A DNA stretch of 64,000 bases, from NCBI GenBank assembly GCA_947177165.1, contig CAMWTP010000024.1, positions 1 through 64,000 of the forward strand, given 5' to 3'. The notes under the pieces are model-generated. The model was not told where the DNA came from and searched no databases. It saw nothing but the letters and a program-made list of their open reading frames with translations. Positions 61,500-64,000 of the stretch are shown here, in pieces. The DNA comes from an uncultured Lachnospiraceae bacterium. Lineage in GTDB: Bacteria; Bacillota; Clostridia; Lachnospirales; Lachnospiraceae. The translations under genes and the position numbers were made by a program. Position 1 is the stretch's first letter; each line of letters begins with the position of its first letter.

Positions 61500-61595
61500 A
61501 TGGTACAAGTACAGCATATTTCTTTTAAAGACTGGAATCCAATTGGAAAACGCATAAACAAAGCGACTGCAGTACGAAACAAAAAATTTTGTTAA
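61500..61595 (+). CDS. 31-residue basic peptide, candidate signal or effector
   Basis: ATG 61500 is 8 nt after AGGAGG. The product begins MVQVQHISFKDWNPIGKR and ends KKFC, basic, with one Cys at the extreme C-terminus. No leader-peptide motif, no AgrD-type C-terminal acidic tail. Position right after a LytTR-type site and before two lipoprotein genes suggests it is the first product of the regulated operon. Could also be a stub of a degraded gene. Confidence 0.45.
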   Translation: MVQVQHISFKDWNPIGKRINKATAVRNKKFC

Positions 61596-61614
61596 CTTTT
61601 TGGGAGGTATGTAT

Positions 61615-62481
61615 ATGAACAGGCATAATAAGATAACCATATTGGTATGTGCTTTTCTGACAGCTTTGAGTACTGCTGCATGTGGGCAGGTAAGAGAAGA
61701 TGAAATCGTCAATATAGAGGACTTCGCTGTAACTCCGCAGGAAAACGATATACAGGCGGGTGAGAGGACAGATTCAGAGATAAACGGAGATGAAATCGTA
61801 AATGCAGAGGAATCCTCTGTAACTTTGCAGGAAAGCAATGTGCACACAGGTGAGAAAACAGATTCAGAAACAAACGGAGATGAGACCGTAACTACAAAGG
61901 AATCTTCTGTAACTCGGCAGGAGAACAGTGCGCAGGCGGTTGAAAATACGGATTCGAAAAGGACAGCAGAGGAACTGTTAGATTTATTCATCAATGGCTC
62001 AATAAGCGCAGCTGACTCCACGGATCTGACGTCGGCATTTTATATTTCTGATTTAAATATGGACTCTGGAGAATGGGACTCATTTTCTATTGGAGAGAAA
62101 GTCGATCTTGACAATGATGGGGAAAATGAACTGGTTATGAATGGTCCTTATGGCGGAATGTACCTTGACGCGCGTGATAACAAGGTATATAAATTTACTA
62201 CAGGAGGTGGGACGGCCATCGTGCTTTCTTATACCTATTATAATGGCGCTGTATGGATCATGTATAGCAGCAGGTCGAGTGCAGGATTTGAATTTTACCA
62301 TATGGAAAAATTTGAAGGAGCTGATAACCTGGCTGCAGAAATGAATTTCGGCGAGGAACTTGCTGACCCGGATCATGCAGAGGCTGGAATGAAATATACA
62401 TTGAACGGAGCTGAAATTTCATATGATGAATATACAGAATTATGCAGCAGGATTCTCGCTGCTCAGGTAGATACAAACTGA
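61615..62481 (+). CDS. Lipoprotein with three 30-residue repeats
   Basis: 288 residues. Lipobox LSTAACGQ (residues ~17-24) marks a lipid-anchored surface protein. Residues ~29-118 are three tandem 30-residue repeats (90 bp each: 61699-61788, 61789-61878, 61879-61968) of the pattern DEIVN-x-E-x-x-x-VTPQE ... TDSE-x-NG. The C-terminal part has DLDNDGENELVMNG, a calcium-binding-like loop. GGGAGG precedes ATG 61615. No known family. Confidence 0.72.
   Translation: MNRHNKITILVCAFLTALSTAACGQVREDEIVNIEDFAVTPQENDIQAGERTDSEINGDEIVNAEESSVTLQESNVHTGEKTDSETNGDETVTTKESSVTRQENSAQAVENTDSKRTAEELLDLFINGSISAADSTDLTSAFYISDLNMDSGEWDSFSIGEKVDLDNDGENELVMNGPYGGMYLDARDNKVYKFTTGGGTAIVLSYTYYNGAVWIMYSSRSSAGFEFYHMEKFEGADNLAAEMNFGEELADPDHAEAGMKYTLNGAEISYDEYTELCSRILAAQVDTN
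61699..61968 (+). repeat. Three in-frame 90-bp tandem repeats in the lipoprotein gene
   Basis: Units start gatgaaatcgt, gatgaaatcgt and gatgagaccgt at 61699, 61789 and 61879. The third is the most diverged. The repeat number could vary among strains. Confidence 0.8.
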
Positions 62482-62577
62482 AGGAAAAACTTTAACCTGA
62501 GTGATTCGCGGAATAACAGCATCAACTGCTGAAACCCGCAAGGTTACAGCAGCATGAAGCAGAGGGAGTAATCATTA

Positions 62578-63051
62578 ATGAAAAAAATGGCATTAGCAAT
62601 GGCCGCAGGAGTGATAATCTTTATTCTTTCATCATGTGGCCAGGTAAAAAACTTTGATAATACTGTCAATGAATCATTGGACTTTGAGGATAAAGAAAAT
62701 AGTGACGATCAGATAAAAAAAGATGATGAGCTGGAAAAACTGATAGGAGAATATGATTATCTGTCGGATTATGGAATTGGAAAGTTAATTATTAAAAAAA
62801 CAGCTTATGGATATGATATTTCCGATTATGAATCGGAATCCTCTTATCGGTTTTTAGCTGATTCATCTAACATAGACATCATAGAAAATAATAGGATATA
62901 TGTAAAGTATCCCGAACGGGTATTTTCTGATGACACCGTTATTTTTAGCTATTACATTTTGGAGTATAGTACAGATGAAATAAATGTATATTCCGCAAAA
63001 TCTGCAGATGAAGAGGGACAACTTTTATATCAGGCCACAAGAAAAAAGTAA
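62578..63051 (+). CDS. Small lipoprotein, probable partner of the repeat lipoprotein
   Basis: 157 residues. Signal and lipobox IIFILSSCGQ (Cys ~20), the same CGQV after-cleavage start as the preceding lipoprotein. A short acidic linker leads to a ~110-residue globular domain rich in Tyr and beta patterns (GIGKLIIKKTAYGYDI). No family recognised. GAGGGA precedes ATG 62578. Confidence 0.7.
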   Translation: MKKMALAMAAGVIIFILSSCGQVKNFDNTVNESLDFEDKENSDDQIKKDDELEKLIGEYDYLSDYGIGKLIIKKTAYGYDISDYESESSYRFLADSSNIDIIENNRIYVKYPERVFSDDTVIFSYYILEYSTDEINVYSAKSADEEGQLLYQATRKK

Positions 63052-63062
63052 TCATGTGACGT

Positions 63063-63794
63063 TTAGTCATGCCGTTCCTGCATATTATCATATGTTTCAC
63101 AAAAGCGCGCCGAAAAAGAAGGTTCTTCGCCTGCTGCATACAGGTGTGAGATATCGCCAAAACTGCTGATTCGGAAAATAGCCGTTCCCTCCCTGCGTTC
63201 TTCCGTGTAGACTGTTGTGACGGATGTGGGCGCTGCTGCCGTATGGTGCCACATAAGCATAGGGGAGATGTTCATAAGGTGGCTTAAAAGTACACACTCC
63301 GCTCCAAAGTGACAGAAGAAGGCGAGTGTATCGCGGTTTGGCTTTTCTACACGATAAATGCCGCCTTCCCTGACATAGCCGTGTTCTGCGAGCAGCTTGT
63401 CAAAGTTATCAGTCACCCACTGGTATTCTCTGCCGACATTTCCTTCCTCCATGACAGGATGTGTATTCCATTGGTTTCGATCATAAAAACATGCTTCGCC
63501 TGTCCAGTCTTCGGGCAGCCAGTCCCATGCGATTGCGCGCCGGCCAGTTACATCAGGGCGCTTTATAGAGGGGGAAAATTCGCGGAGCCATTCGTGGGTG
63601 ACAGCGGTGCGTTTCATTTTTTCCAATGTGCAGGATGCAGTGGCCTGGGCGCGTCCAAGCGGCGATACATAGAAATCGCTGATATCCATTCTGCAGAGTC
63701 TCTCTGACAACAATCTGGCTTCGCGCCAGCCCTTTTCGGTCAACGTATCGTTCTCATAATCGGGGTCGCCATGTCTTATAATCAATAATTTCAT
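63063..63794 (-). CDS. Histidine phosphatase superfamily protein
   Basis: 243 residues. Phospho-acceptor motif LLIIRHGDPDYENDTLTEKG at the N-terminus (RHG), second catalytic His in LAFFCHFGAECVL. The family includes phosphoglycerate mutases and many broad phosphatases; the substrate is unknown. Its stop is 12 nt from the lipoprotein stop. Confidence 0.88.
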   Translation of the reverse strand: MKLLIIRHGDPDYENDTLTEKGWREARLLSERLCRMDISDFYVSPLGRAQATASCTLEKMKRTAVTHEWLREFSPSIKRPDVTGRRAIAWDWLPEDWTGEACFYDRNQWNTHPVMEEGNVGREYQWVTDNFDKLLAEHGYVREGGIYRVEKPNRDTLAFFCHFGAECVLLSHLMNISPMLMWHHTAAAPTSVTTVYTEERREGTAIFRISSFGDISHLYAAGEEPSFSARFCETYDNMQERHD

Positions 63795-64000
63795 AAGAGT
63801 TCCTCGTTTCTGTTATTATTTATCACTTTCGTATTTTACTTATTCTATCATAAATGGAAACAAGTGAAAAGTATAAAGTTGTGCTGAAAGATTCGTGGGT
63901 ATGGACCATGTTACTGTTCACAGGTCAGGAATGCGCTGAACTGCGCATTCCGTGAAAAAACGTACAGCTTGAAAAGCAAAAATCCATTTGCGTACGAACG
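63795..64000. other. Right-edge intergenic region with a hairpin
   Basis: No gene seen. Ggaatgcgc (63928-63936) pairs with gcgcattcc (63943-63951), loop tgaact. The surrounding sequence (gttactgttcacagg) faintly resembles intergenic sequence near 14.25 kb, in inverted orientation. Confidence 0.4.

Noticed and set aside
61500-61595. AgrD-type autoinducer precursor
   Set aside because: No AgrB nearby, no internal Cys/Ser thiolactone core and no acidic C-terminal tail; described only as an unassigned peptide.

Overview
The window reads as chromosome of a low-to-mid GC Firmicute, most likely a Lachnospiraceae-type gut Clostridium (inference from gene content). Supporting signs are strong AGGAGG ribosome binding sites, TTGACA/TATAAT promoters, a T-box in front of pheST, a ZTP (pfl) riboswitch in front of a PurO-type cyclohydrolase and a stand-alone AICAR transformylase, a one-piece tmRNA, DUF362 and GH43 genes, and lantibiotic-immunity style ABC/two-component genes. 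No tRNA, rRNA, CRISPR array or complete insertion sequence was recognised.

Layout. 1-9.3 kb: a self-regulated TetR/PEBP pair, a Type I restriction-modification operon (hsdM-hsdS-hsdR) and a B12-binding radical SAM protein. 9.3-17.2 kb: a MefA-like efflux pump behind an attenuator-like leader, the riboswitch-controlled purine pair, a convergent DHH phosphoesterase, then a run of small housekeeping and repair genes (YgjP-like metalloprotein, family-6 uracil/hypoxanthine-DNA glycosylase, Fur-family regulator, Nudix hydrolase). 17.2-22 kb: PlsC, a LacI-like sensor fused to GGDEF, a secreted Cys/His protein, LuxS. 22-28.5 kb: a peptide-antibiotic response block (NisFEG/CprABC-type ABC transporter, OmpR-type regulator, kinase) followed by a BlaI-type repressor and an M56/BlaR-like membrane protease with an SH3 tail. 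28.5-33 kb: two small paralogues divergent from an XRE regulator, an AAA/nuclease fusion, an MGMT-like protein and a hemerythrin-CheX-like fusion.

33-43.5 kb: T-box, pheS, pheT, queA, a PilZ protein, DUF362, GH43, phenylacetate-CoA ligase, thioesterase and ssrA. 43.5-52.1 kb: a ComEC-like metallo-beta-lactamase-fold protein, a discoidin-like protein, a cytidylate-kinase-like protein, an SGNH hydrolase, then a CheA/HPt/response-regulator signalling run. 52.1-53.15 kb is a gene-poor scar with a fragment resembling IS66 transposase and a MITE-like hairpin element. 53.15-59 kb: cytidine deaminase, a membrane-anchored MutS-like ATPase and a heterodimeric ABC exporter with one predicted degenerate ATP site.

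59-63.1 kb is the strongest candidate for an undescribed system. It holds an AgrC-like kinase, a LytTR regulator, then a pair of 15-bp direct repeats and a 10-bp palindrome in front of a 31-residue peptide gene and two lipoproteins, with no agrB or recognisable agrD. Other unexplained structures are three copies of a stem-loop repeat (11.0 and 29.6-29.75 kb), a 22-nt palindromic leader repeat placed just before two unrelated start codons (55.4 and 60.7 kb), and the leader of the efflux pump with two crossing hairpins.
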